A stretch of 5,547 nt of DNA from Desulfarculus sp. (GTDB lineage Bacteria > Desulfobacterota > Desulfarculia > Desulfarculales > Desulfarculaceae), in the NCBI GenBank assembly GCA_020216625.1, contig JAIUYB010000189.1:1-5547 (forward strand), given 5' to 3'. The notes beneath the pieces were generated by a model. It did no database searches and had not been told where the DNA came from. It was given only the letters and a program-made list of their open reading frames with translations. How positions within the stretch are numbered: position 1 is the first letter of the stretch; every line of letters starts with the position of its first letter. The position numbers and the translations under genes were made by a program. Below are positions 1 to 5,547 of this stretch, piece after piece.

Positions 1-2
1 AG

Positions 3-1193
3 GACCTGGTGGTCCAGAGGCCCACCCGGGAGGTGCTGGCCGACGGCCTGAACACCCTGCGGCGGCGCCGGATCATCGCCCGCCACCGCCGGGACGAGCT
101 GGGCCTGCCCCGGGTGATCAACAACCGCGGCCTGGCCTTCTACGCCACCCACGGCGACCGGAGGATATATTCGCCCCAGGCCAAGGAGAACGTGGTGGTG
201 GTGGGGGCCGGGGACTGGGGCTTCGCCCTCACCCACCTGGTGGGCGGGCGAATGCTGGAGGAAAAGCGCTACCAGAACCACAGCCTGACCCTCTTCGACT
301 CCCGACCCGAGGTGGCGGCGGAGATGGGGGTGCATCGCAGCCTGCTGGGGCGCTTCGAAAACGAGCGCCTGCCCAAGAACGTCTTCGTCACCCACGACGC
401 GCCCAGCGCCTTCAAGAAGGCCAGCGAGGTGATCCTGGCCACCGGCCCCGAGACCTTCGCCGCCCAGGTGGAGGGCATCCTGGCCGAGGCCGAGCAGCCG
501 CTCAGGATGGTGGTGGCCACCAGCGCCTTCGTGCCCGGAGCCCGCCGCCTGACTTGGCAGACGGTGGTGGACCAGGCGGCCAAGCTGGGGCGCAAGGACG
601 TGGAGGTCTACGCCTATTGCGGCCCGGTCAGCGATGTCGACCTGGTGCGTCTGCAGCCGGCCCTGGGCATCCTGGCCGGGGCCCGGCCCGGGGTGGAGGA
701 TCTGGCCGACCTGTTCAACCTGTCCCCAGTGGAGGTGACGGTCAGCGACGACCCGGTGGGAGCCCAACTGGCCGCCATCCTGAGCCAGGTCTACGCCCTC
801 TGGGGCGGATACCTGCGCCGGGTGGGGCTGGTGCGCGGCCCCCTGGCGGTGGGGCGCTACATGACCCAGGCCTCGGCCGAGGCCCGGGAGTTCGCCCGGG
901 CCCTGGGCGGCCGGACCGAGACCTTCAGCGCCGCCAGCCCGGCCTGGATGCTCTCCTTCGTGGCCGCCGGCATGTCCGGACCGGTGTTGGAGTTCGGGGC
1001 CCGGCTGGGCAAGGAGGGCCGCCGCGCCCGCGACCTGCCCGCCCTGGCCCGCAGGTTGTATGAACAGCAGAGCGACGAGGGCCACAAGGTGCGGGCTTAC
1101 CAGGAACTGAACCTGGCCTATTTCGCCGCCCGCGACCTGGGGCTCACCCTGCCCATCCTGGCCGAGGCCCACGCCGCCCTCTGGGGCGAGTAG
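3..1193 (+). CDS. GpsA-like (glycerol-3-phosphate dehydrogenase fold) protein, catalytic residues missing; probably 5'-partial
   Basis: Numbering is from the GTG at 9. Residues 62-72 form a Rossmann dinucleotide-binding turn (VVVVGAGDWGF), typical of the GpsA N-terminus. The stretch ENERLPKNVFVTHD and the following ILATGPETF match the GpsA 'YLP..KLP.N...T.D' and 'VPS' region. The C-terminal domain aligns through GAQLAAILSQV (251-261), ALGGRTETF and a GLTLPILAE tail, so the domain is complete to its C-terminus. Key residues are lost. The ATKG lysine is Ser172. The lysine of the usual 'GALKNV' is Ser259. The SRN substrate-binding segment is deleted after GMSGPVL (321-327). Normal dehydrogenase activity is therefore doubtful. 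About 60 residues precede the Rossmann fold and the frame is open to the window edge, so the gene probably begins upstream. GTG 9 has only a weak AGGA before it. NAD(P) binding is plausible, but the true function is unknown. Confidence 0.7.
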   Translation, partial: DLVVQRPTREVLADGLNTLRRRRIIARHRRDELGLPRVINNRGLAFYATHGDRRIYSPQAKENVVVVGAGDWGFALTHLVGGRMLEEKRYQNHSLTLFDSRPEVAAEMGVHRSLLGRFENERLPKNVFVTHDAPSAFKKASEVILATGPETFAAQVEGILAEAEQPLRMVVATSAFVPGARRLTWQTVVDQAAKLGRKDVEVYAYCGPVSDVDLVRLQPALGILAGARPGVEDLADLFNLSPVEVTVSDDPVGAQLAAILSQVYALWGGYLRRVGLVRGPLAVGRYMTQASAEAREFARALGGRTETFSAASPAWMLSFVAAGMSGPVLEFGARLGKEGRRARDLPALARRLYEQQSDEGHKVRAYQELNLAYFAARDLGLTLPILAEAHAALWGE

Positions 1194-1241
1194 GTCGGCC
1201 GGGCGCGGCGCGCTGCGGAGAGAGCCGGCAAGAAATGGAGA

Positions 1242-1268
1242 GCGCCGCCGGGCGAACCCCGACGGCGC
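1242..1268. terminator. GC-rich hairpin in the convergent spacer, candidate terminator
   Basis: GCGCCG (1242-1247) pairs with CGGCGC (1263-1268). After a C/A mismatch, CGGG (1249-1252) pairs with CCCG (1258-1261), leaving a five-base loop. The hairpin lies 22 bases beyond the stop of the cytochrome gene and about 50 bases beyond the stop of the plus-strand gene, as expected for a terminator between convergent genes. On the minus strand it is followed by a moderately T-rich stretch (CTCCATTTCTTG). On the plus strand there is no T-run. It is therefore more convincing as the end of the cytochrome operon, and imperfect as an intrinsic terminator. Confidence 0.45.
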
Positions 1269-1290
1269 CGATGTGGGAAAAGGCGCTGGC

Positions 1291-1698
1291 TTACTTCTTG
1301 GCGGTCGGGGCCCCGGCCACGTGGCAGCCGCCGCACATCACCGGCCCGCTGGGCTGGCCCTTGCCGGCGGCGAACCGGTGGCATTCCTTGCACTGCTTGT
1401 GGAAGGCCATCACCAGGCTGACCGAATTCTTGGCCGTGGGCTGGGCGCTGTGGCAGTCGGAACAGAATTGCCCCTCGCTGCTTCCCCGGTTGCCGGTGGG
1501 CGAGAAATCGTGATGGCAGGTGGTGCAATCGGCGATCTTCTCGCTGTGCTTGGCGTGGGAGAACTTGACCAGGGGCCGGGTGTGCTCGCCCAGGGCCTGG
1601 CTGTTGATGATCAGGTTGTCCTCCTGGGCCAAGGCCAGGCCGGCGGCGGCCAGGGCCAGGGCCAGGAACAGGATGGCCGTCAGCTTCACGCGCTTCAT
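1291..1698 (-). CDS. tmcA: Periplasmic tetraheme cytochrome c3 (TmcA-like)
   Basis: This 135-residue protein starts with an Sec signal peptide (MKRVKL, then a Leu/Ala-rich core, likely cut near ALA-Q at 24/25), so it acts in the periplasm. It has four CxxCH heme sites: C58-H62, C79-H83, C103-H107 and C122-H126. The class III signature is complete: FSHAKH supplies distal ligands His48 and His51, the doubled His after heme 1 gives His63, and His100 is the fourth, so all four hemes can be bis-His. Such proteins shuttle electrons between periplasmic hydrogenase or formate dehydrogenase and membrane redox complexes. The ATG at 1698 is chosen because a strong Shine-Dalgarno sits just upstream and the signal peptide begins there. 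A longer in-frame start at 1740 would add 14 residues that overlap the preceding gene. It is last in a three-gene operon, 13 bases after the CCG gene. The mature part is slightly basic (12 Lys/Arg against 9 Asp/Glu), unlike the acidic cytochrome of characterised Tmc complexes, so the Tmc name rests on context. Confidence 0.85.
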   Translation of the reverse strand: MKRVKLTAILFLALALAAAGLALAQEDNLIINSQALGEHTRPLVKFSHAKHSEKIADCTTCHHDFSPTGNRGSSEGQFCSDCHSAQPTAKNSVSLVMAFHKQCKECHRFAAGKGQPSGPVMCGGCHVAGAPTAKK

Positions 1699-1704
1699 CT
1701 GCCG

Positions 1705-1711
1705 CCTCCCT
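1705..1711 (-). promoter_or_regulatory. Ribosome binding site of the cytochrome gene (decides its start)
   Basis: On the minus strand AGGGAGG occupies 1711-1705, six bases before the ATG at 1698. It directly adjoins the TAG stop (1714-1712) of the upstream CCG gene, which suggests translational coupling within the operon and argues for the short cytochrome start. Confidence 0.75.
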
Positions 1712-3121
1712 CTATTCCTCGCCGCCCTGGGCGTCGTCATCGTCTTCCTCGCGGGGGATCAGGTGCTCGGGCACGATCATCATCTCGGTGATCAGCTCCT
1801 TGAAGGAAAGCACCTTGTAGCCCAGCTTGTATTCCTTGTTCAGGTCGCCCAGTTGGTCGAAGCAATTGTGGCAGGGGCTGATGACCACCTTGGCCCCGGT
1901 GGCCCGGATCTGCTCGGCCTTGACCTTGCCGCTCTGCATCCGCCGGCGCTTGTATTCCGGCCCCATGGGGATGAAGCCGCCGCCCCCGCCACAGCAGTGG
2001 TTGTAGGCCCCGTTGGGGTTCATGTCGCGGAAGTCCTCGCACAAAAGCAGGGACAGCTCGCGCAGCATCTCCCAGAGGCCGGCGTTGCGGGAGACGTTGC
2101 AGGGATCCTGCACCGTGGCCGGCTCCTTGAGGCGCTTGGCGGGGTCGATTTTGATCTTGCCTGACTTGATCAGCTCCAGGAAGAGTTGCACCGAGTGCTT
2201 GACCGGCACCGGGGGCTTGCCGCCGGGGATGTCCAGGAAGTAGGGCCCCTCGAAGGCCCCGGAGCGGTAGGCGTGGCCGCACTCGGTCATCAGGATGTAC
2301 TGGACCCCCAGCTTCTGGGCCGAGGCGTACATGTTGCGCACCGGGATGGCGGCCGCGGCCTTGTCGCCGCAGAACATGGCCAGGTTGGTGCAGTCCCAGC
2401 CCTCGGTGGGCACGCACCAGCTCTCGCCGGCGCAGTGCATGATCTTGGCCATCATGCCCACGTCCTGGGGATAGTACATGGGCTCGCGGGGATTGACGGT
2501 GTACATGTACTTGGCCCCGGGCACATCCACCGGGATCTCCAATCCGGCCACCTCCTCGCCCCACTCCTCGGCCATCCACTCGCAGGTCTCGATCCAGTCC
2601 TCGTTGGCCATGGCCATCTGGTTGCCGGACTCGATGATGTTCTGCTTGGTGCGGGCCAGGCCGGCGGGCAGGACGCCCTGGGAGTTGCAGACCGCCCGCG
2701 CGGTGGCGAACATGGTGGCCATGTCGATGCCGAAGGGGCAGAACATGGAGCAGCGCCGGCAGGTGGTGCACTGGCCCCAGATGATCTCCTTGGCCTGCTT
2801 GAGGAACTGCCGGTCCACCCGCCCCTTGCGCCTGTACATCTCGCCCAGGGTGACCTTGATCTTGTAGGCCGGGCTGAGCTTGGGGTCTTTGTCGTGGGCC
2901 AGGTAAAAAAAGCAGCTGTCGGCGCAGAGGCCGCAGCGGGCGCAGATGGACAGCCAGGTGCGCATGCGCGCGCCCAGGTTGGATTCCAGGATGCTCTGGA
3001 TCTTGGCCACGTCCACCGGCTGGTTGTCGTCGGCGGCGGGCTGGGCCTCGGCCGGAGCCTCGGTCTCCTCCGGGGCCTGGGTCTCCTCTGGGGCCTCGGC
3101 GGTGGTCTCGATGTCGGACAT
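1712..3121 (-). CDS. tmcB: CCG-domain iron-sulfur electron-transfer protein (TmcB/DsrK/HdrD-like)
   Basis: This is a 469-residue cytoplasmic iron-sulfur protein. Two [4Fe-4S] binding sites are visible: C60-x2-C63-x2-C66-x3-C70 (CARCGLCADSC) and C118-x2-C121-x2-C124-x3-C128-P (CTTCRRCSMFCP). The C-terminal half has a complete CCG site: Cys341 in QDPC, Cys376-Cys377 in HCCGGGGG, and C417-x2-C420 in SPCHNC. In HdrB/HdrD-type proteins this site carries the non-cubane cluster that handles disulfide/thiol chemistry. The N-terminal CCG half is degenerate (single Cys251 in FCGD, then ECGHAYR at 280-286), as I recall for the DsrK/TmcB group. The ends are acidic: an Ala-Pro-Glu-Thr-rich N-terminus and an EEDDDD stretch near the C-terminus. 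The ATG at 3121 is preferred over an in-frame TTG at 3139, because the TTG overlaps the Shine-Dalgarno. It lies 40 bases after the NarI-like gene and 13 before the cytochrome gene, matching the core of a Tmc complex. DsrK is the main alternative, but no dsrJOP neighbours are seen. Confidence 0.8.
   Translation of the reverse strand: MSDIETTAEAPEETQAPEETEAPAEAQPAADDNQPVDVAKIQSILESNLGARMRTWLSICARCGLCADSCFFYLAHDKDPKLSPAYKIKVTLGEMYRRKGRVDRQFLKQAKEIIWGQCTTCRRCSMFCPFGIDMATMFATARAVCNSQGVLPAGLARTKQNIIESGNQMAMANEDWIETCEWMAEEWGEEVAGLEIPVDVPGAKYMYTVNPREPMYYPQDVGMMAKIMHCAGESWCVPTEGWDCTNLAMFCGDKAAAAIPVRNMYASAQKLGVQYILMTECGHAYRSGAFEGPYFLDIPGGKPPVPVKHSVQLFLELIKSGKIKIDPAKRLKEPATVQDPCNVSRNAGLWEMLRELSLLLCEDFRDMNPNGAYNHCCGGGGGFIPMGPEYKRRRMQSGKVKAEQIRATGAKVVISPCHNCFDQLGDLNKEYKLGYKVLSFKELITEMMIVPEHLIPREEDDDDAQGGEE
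3041..3094 (-). repeat. Three 18-base tandem units encoding APEETx-type hexapeptides
   Basis: The units are 3094-3077, 3076-3059 and 3058-3041 on the minus strand. They encode APEETQ, APEETE and the diverged APAEAQ (residues 10-27 of the CCG protein). The first two DNA units differ at only a few positions, indicating recent tandem duplication within a low-complexity acidic tail. Confidence 0.7.
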
Positions 3122-3128
3122 TGCGGCT

Positions 3129-3137
3129 CTCTCCCTC
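3129..3137 (-). promoter_or_regulatory. Ribosome binding site of the CCG gene (decides its start)
   Basis: On the minus strand GAGGGAGAG covers 3137-3129, seven bases before the ATG at 3121. The upstream TTG at 3139 would use this motif as its own first codons, so it is unlikely to be the start. Confidence 0.7.
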
Positions 3138-3161
3138 AAAAGAGGTGGCTGGTGGGGGACC

Positions 3162-3839
3162 CTACCAGGTCCGGGCCCCCAGGCGTCCCTCGATCGCGCG
3201 TCGGGCCCCCATGTCAGAGCCGATGAAGGCGCGGGTGAAGAAGAACAGGATCAGGTGGCCCAACTTGCTGAAGGGGATGACCACCAGCATGACCTCCCCG
3301 GTCAACAGATGCAGGTTGAGCATCAGTTCGTAGGGCCCGATCTGGCGATAGGCCAAAAAGCCGGTGAGGAAGGGCGCCAGCACGATGATGAGCAGGGCGT
3401 AGTCCCAGGCGGTGGAAAGGATGCGCACCTCCGGCCGGGCCAGGCGGCGGGCGAAGAGGAAGACGATGGCGGCCATCACCGCGATGGTCATCCAGTCGGC
3501 CAGCCGGTCGGGCAGGGTGGGCAGGCTCCAGCCGAAGGCCTCGGCGAAGAGCTGGTTGTGGGCGCCCAGGAACAAGGGCGTGACCAGCAGGCCCGCGTGG
3601 AAGACCCAAAAGGCGATGCCGAACAACGGCTGCTGGCGGAAGGAGACGCTGCCCAGGGGCAACAGCCAGTGCAGAATCGAGCGCCAGGCCCAACCGCCGT
3701 CGAAGTGGTTGTAGACTACTTTGTCTCGTTCGCGGCTCAGACCGGCCAGGAAAGCCAGCCGCGCCAGCAATCCCCCGGTGAAGACGACGAACGCGATCCA
3801 GACTCCTGTCCCGCTCAGGAACTCATAGAGTTCTCGCAT
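3162..3839 (-). CDS. tmcC: NarI/TmcC-like membrane diheme cytochrome b subunit
   Basis: This 225-residue integral membrane protein has about five hydrophobic segments (roughly 12-34, 72-93, 115-131, 144-164, 174-201), the number seen in NarI, the nitrate reductase gamma subunit. Histidines suited to bind heme b are His81 (VFHAGLL) and His94 (GAHNQ) in and after the second segment, and His177 (NLHLLTG) and His195 (KLGHLIL) in the fifth. The 18-residue spacing of the last pair equals that of the E. coli NarI heme ligands. The family passes electrons between menaquinol/menaquinone and attached iron-sulfur or cytochrome subunits. It is the first gene of the three-gene operon. The ATG at 3839 is preceded by GAGAGGAG immediately upstream, though the spacing is short. 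DsrM is the alternative in sulfate reducers. The adjoining cytochrome c3 and the absence of dsr genes favour a Tmc-type anchor. Confidence 0.78.
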   Translation of the reverse strand: MRELYEFLSGTGVWIAFVVFTGGLLARLAFLAGLSRERDKVVYNHFDGGWAWRSILHWLLPLGSVSFRQQPLFGIAFWVFHAGLLVTPLFLGAHNQLFAEAFGWSLPTLPDRLADWMTIAVMAAIVFLFARRLARPEVRILSTAWDYALLIIVLAPFLTGFLAYRQIGPYELMLNLHLLTGEVMLVVIPFSKLGHLILFFFTRAFIGSDMGARRAIEGRLGARTW

Positions 3840-3877
3840 GGCTCCTCTCGCCCTGGCGACGGGCCAGCCGCCGCAGG

Positions 3878-3890
3878 TGAACCGGGTTCA
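3878..3890. promoter_or_regulatory. Perfect inverted repeat upstream of the redox operon, candidate operator
   Basis: TGAACC-G-GGTTCA is a perfect palindrome with six-base arms around one central base. It lies about 38 bases before the start codon of the NarI-like gene and directly next to the candidate -10 element. That is a typical place for a repressor or activator site. No regulator family is recognised from the motif. Confidence 0.35.
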
Positions 3891-3919
3891 TTTTGTCTGT
3901 AGACCTATGCGCTTATGAA
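3890..3919 (-). promoter_or_regulatory. Weak sigma70-like promoter candidate for the redox operon
   Basis: On the minus strand TTCATA (3919-3914) and CAAAAT (3895-3890) are separated by 18 bases. Each matches the -35 or -10 consensus at four of six positions. It is the only AT-rich patch upstream of the operon and is placed correctly, but the match is poor and part of it overlaps the upstream terminator. No convincing sigma54 site was seen. Confidence 0.22.
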
Positions 3920-3941
3920 AAACGCCTCCCCAAAGGCGTTC
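3917..3941 (-). terminator. Intrinsic terminator of the histidine kinase gene
   Basis: AACGCCT (3921-3927) and AGGCGTT (3934-3940) form a perfect seven-base-pair stem with a six-base loop. Read on the minus strand, the stem ends in a run of five T (3922-3918). It lies about 70 bases after the kinase stop at 4011 and before the operon's candidate promoter, so it should separate the kinase transcript from the redox operon. Confidence 0.75.
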
Positions 3942-4010
3942 TCATTGTAATGGGGCCGGAAGGCGCAAGTCAAGCGAATGGCAGGCAGAACCCGGATTCA
4001 TCGCCAATAA

Positions 4011-5547
4011 TTACCGCAAGTTCTGCGGGGTTTGGCTCCGCCGGGCGGGGCCCGGGCCCAGCGCGTCCATGGCCAGGGCCAGCCGCACCCACTCCAGGAG
4101 GCGGGGAATTTCCAGGATGCCATCCGGCGCCACCCGCACCCGGGGCGCGAGCCTGGGTGGCAAGTCCAGGCCCTGGCCGCCGATCAACAGGATCGGGAAG
4201 CGGGTCTGGTCGTCGGCCAGGCGGAGCAATAGCCCCTGGCCGTCCATCTCCGACTGGGTCAGATCCAACAGCGCCAGGTCCGGGGAGCGCCCCTGGCCCC
4301 GCAGCAGGTCCAACAGCGCCAAGGCCTCCCGATGGTCGCCGGCTGGCCGCGCCTGGCAACCCTGGCTCTCCAGGAACTCGCGCAGGGCCTCCCGGGCCGC
4401 CAGATCGGGGACCAGCGTCAGCACCAGCCGGCCCCGGGGGTGGCGGGCTTGGTCCCCTTGGGCCGGCCGCTCTCCCCGAGCCGACGCCGGCGAGGCGGTC
4501 AGCGGGCAGGCGGGCAGATCAATGCTGAAACGGCTGCCCATTCCCGGCCGGGATGCGACGGTGATCCCGCCATCCAGGCCGCGCACCAGGGACTGGACCA
4601 CCGCCAGACCCAGGCCGGTGCCGCGTCCCGTGGCCTTGGTGGTGAAAAAGGGCTCGAAGATTCGCTCCCGCACCTCGGCGGCCATGCCTTCCCCGTCGTC
4701 GGACACCTCCAGCACCACCCGGGGGGATTGGCCCTCGCTGTCGGCCCATGATCCGCCGGCCAGGCGGGTGGCGAAACCGATGCGTCCACCCTGGGGCAGG
4801 GCGTCGCGGGCGTTGAGCCCCAGGTTCAGCAGCACCTGCTGAATCTGGCCGGGGTCGGCCAGCACTGGTGGCAGGTCCGGGGCCAGGTCGCAGACCAACT
4901 CGATGGTCGGCGGCAGGGTCTGGCTCAAGAGGTCGCGGACCTCGCGCACCACCTGATTGACCTCCACCGGCTGGCGGCGGTCGGCCCGCGGGCGGGCCAG
5001 GGATAGCACCTGCCGGGTCAGGCCGCCGGCCCGCCGGCAGGCCCGGTCCATCTTGTCCACGTAGACCAGCGCGTCGTCCCGCCCGTCCAGCTTTTCGCGC
5101 AAAAGTTGCAGATAGCCGCCCAGGGCCATCATGAGATTGTTGAACTCGTGGGCCACTCCCCCGGTCAGGGCCCCCACCGATTGCAGCTTCTGGGCTTGCT
5201 GGAGCTGGGCCCGAAGACTCTCGCGCTCGCTGACGTCGCGCACCAGGCCCTGCAACGCCGGCCGCCCCTGAAAGGTGGTCAGGCCGGAGCTGACCTCCAG
5301 AATCCGCCGGGTTCCGTCCGCCCGCAGCACGGTGTAGGTCAGGGGCCTGGCCCGGGGGTGGTCCGGACCAGCGCGCCGCAGCTCGGCCTGGCGTTGGCGG
5401 GCCCGGGGGTGGTCCTCCGGGGCCAGCACGTCCCAGATGCCCAGGCTGGGTCCGCCCTCGGCGGGCAGGGCCAGCTTGGCGCGCAGGGCCGGGTTGAGGT
5501 GGAGAAAACGGCCGCTGGCCAGGTCGGCGATGAAATAGCCGTCAAAG
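4011..5547 (-). CDS. PAS sensor histidine kinase with C-terminal degenerate receiver domain, N-terminus beyond window
   Basis: The frame is open from the window edge (5546) to TAA at 4011, giving 511 visible residues. A GTG at 5429 falls inside the PAS domain and is not a credible start. Residues 1-109 are one PAS domain plus its C-terminal cap (begins FDGYFIADL, ends VRDVSERE). Next is a HisKA dimerisation domain with phospho-acceptor His133 in GGVAHEFNN, the subtype of NtrB-like kinases. The HATPase domain has an N-box with Asn241 and Asn245, a G1 motif DDGEGM with Asp284, FEPFFTTK, and the G2 stretch GRGTGLGL. All key kinase residues are present, so it should autophosphorylate. From about residue 374 a receiver-like domain follows: the acceptor Asp428 (LLDL) and MDG remain, but the acidic pair, the Thr and the Lys are replaced. 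No transmembrane segment is visible in this part. Signal and target are unknown. Confidence 0.85.
   Translation of the reverse strand, partial: FDGYFIADLASGRFLHLNPALRAKLALPAEGGPSLGIWDVLAPEDHPRARQRQAELRRAGPDHPRARPLTYTVLRADGTRRILEVSSGLTTFQGRPALQGLVRDVSERESLRAQLQQAQKLQSVGALTGGVAHEFNNLMMALGGYLQLLREKLDGRDDALVYVDKMDRACRRAGGLTRQVLSLARPRADRRQPVEVNQVVREVRDLLSQTLPPTIELVCDLAPDLPPVLADPGQIQQVLLNLGLNARDALPQGGRIGFATRLAGGSWADSEGQSPRVVLEVSDDGEGMAAEVRERIFEPFFTTKATGRGTGLGLAVVQSLVRGLDGGITVASRPGMGSRFSIDLPACPLTASPASARGERPAQGDQARHPRGRLVLTLVPDLAAREALREFLESQGCQARPAGDHREALALLDLLRGQGRSPDLALLDLTQSEMDGQGLLLRLADDQTRFPILLIGGQGLDLPPRLAPRVRVAPDGILEIPRLLEWVRLALAMDALGPGPARRSQTPQNLR

Noticed and set aside
554..1063. Overlapping plus-strand 169-residue frame inside the GpsA-like gene
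   Set aside because: It is Gly/Pro/Arg-rich frame-shift noise. The GpsA-like frame carries the recognisable fold.
1194..1290. Possible small gene or RNA in the convergent spacer
   Set aside because: Only a GC-rich hairpin is visible. There is no ribosome binding site with a plausible frame, and a terminator explains it.
1699..1740. Longer N-terminus of the cytochrome starting at 1740
   Set aside because: It would place 14 Arg-rich residues before the signal peptide and overlap the CCG gene. The strong ribosome binding site supports the ATG at 1698.
1737..2771. A 344-residue minus-strand frame inside the CCG gene
   Set aside because: It is the shifted frame of the real gene, rich in Arg/His/Gly/Pro, with no domain and no ribosome binding site.
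2186..3226. A 346-residue plus-strand open frame opposite the CCG gene
   Set aside because: It is antisense to a gene with clear Cys motifs, and its product is a Gly/His/Leu/Val-rich low-complexity sequence with no recognisable domain. Long antisense frames are expected at this GC content.
1291..3839. Assignment as DsrMK (sulfite-reduction membrane complex)
   Set aside because: The membrane subunit is short for DsrM as I know it, no dsrJ, dsrO or dsrP is adjacent, and a class III cytochrome c3 is in the operon. Tmc fits better, though DsrMK homology is real.
3893..4528. A plus-strand frame running from the spacer into the kinase 3' end
   Set aside because: The product is almost entirely Gly/Pro/Ala/Arg, and it runs through the terminator hairpin and opposite the receiver domain. 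It is a GC artefact.
5339..5545. Small minus-strand frame at the right edge as a separate gene or kinase start
   Set aside because: It is out of frame with the kinase, whose own frame stays open to the window edge and encodes the start of the PAS domain there.

Overview
The window is very GC-rich (roughly two-thirds G+C by eye). It holds four substantial genes plus short regulatory spacers. The gene set points to an anaerobic, sulfate-reducing-type Desulfobacterota (former Deltaproteobacteria): a periplasmic tetraheme cytochrome c3, a DsrK/TmcB-type CCG iron-sulfur protein and a NarI-type membrane cytochrome b lie together. The high GC would suit a Desulfarculus-like lineage, but that placement is only inference.

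Layout. (1) At the left edge, on the plus strand (3-1193), is the 3' part of a protein whose last ~330 residues have the fold of NAD-dependent glycerol-3-phosphate dehydrogenase (GpsA). Both conserved lysines and the substrate-binding Arg-Asn segment are missing. About 60 residues precede the Rossmann domain, and the reading frame is open to the window edge. (2) A ~100-base convergent spacer follows, with a strong GC hairpin. (3) On the minus strand, read right to left, is a compact three-gene operon: a NarI/TmcC-like membrane anchor (3839-3162), a TmcB/DsrK-like CCG protein (3121-1712), and a secreted tetraheme cytochrome c3 (1698-1291). (4) A ~170-base spacer (3840-4010) carries the operon's likely control region and an intrinsic terminator for the upstream gene. 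(5) At the right edge, on the minus strand (5547-4011), is the C-terminal part of a PAS-HisKA-HATPase hybrid histidine kinase. It ends in a receiver-like domain that has lost most of its active-site residues.

How the genes work together. The three-gene operon looks like a reduced Tmc-type transmembrane redox complex. The periplasmic cytochrome c3 would exchange electrons with hydrogenases or formate dehydrogenases and with the diheme membrane anchor. The anchor would link to menaquinone and to the cytoplasmic-side CCG protein, whose non-cubane-type [4Fe-4S] site would act on a thiol/disulfide or similar cytoplasmic partner. The order here is C-B-A, the reverse of the tmcABCD order I recall from Desulfovibrio, and no tmcD is visible next to it. 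The kinase is separated from the operon by a terminator and is not obviously part of it. The GpsA-like gene is convergent and functionally unrelated on present evidence.

Nothing here is clearly a wholly new system. The points most worth a second look are the catalytically gutted GpsA-like domain with its acyltransferase-like leader, the degenerate receiver domain on the kinase, and the reduced, reordered Tmc operon.
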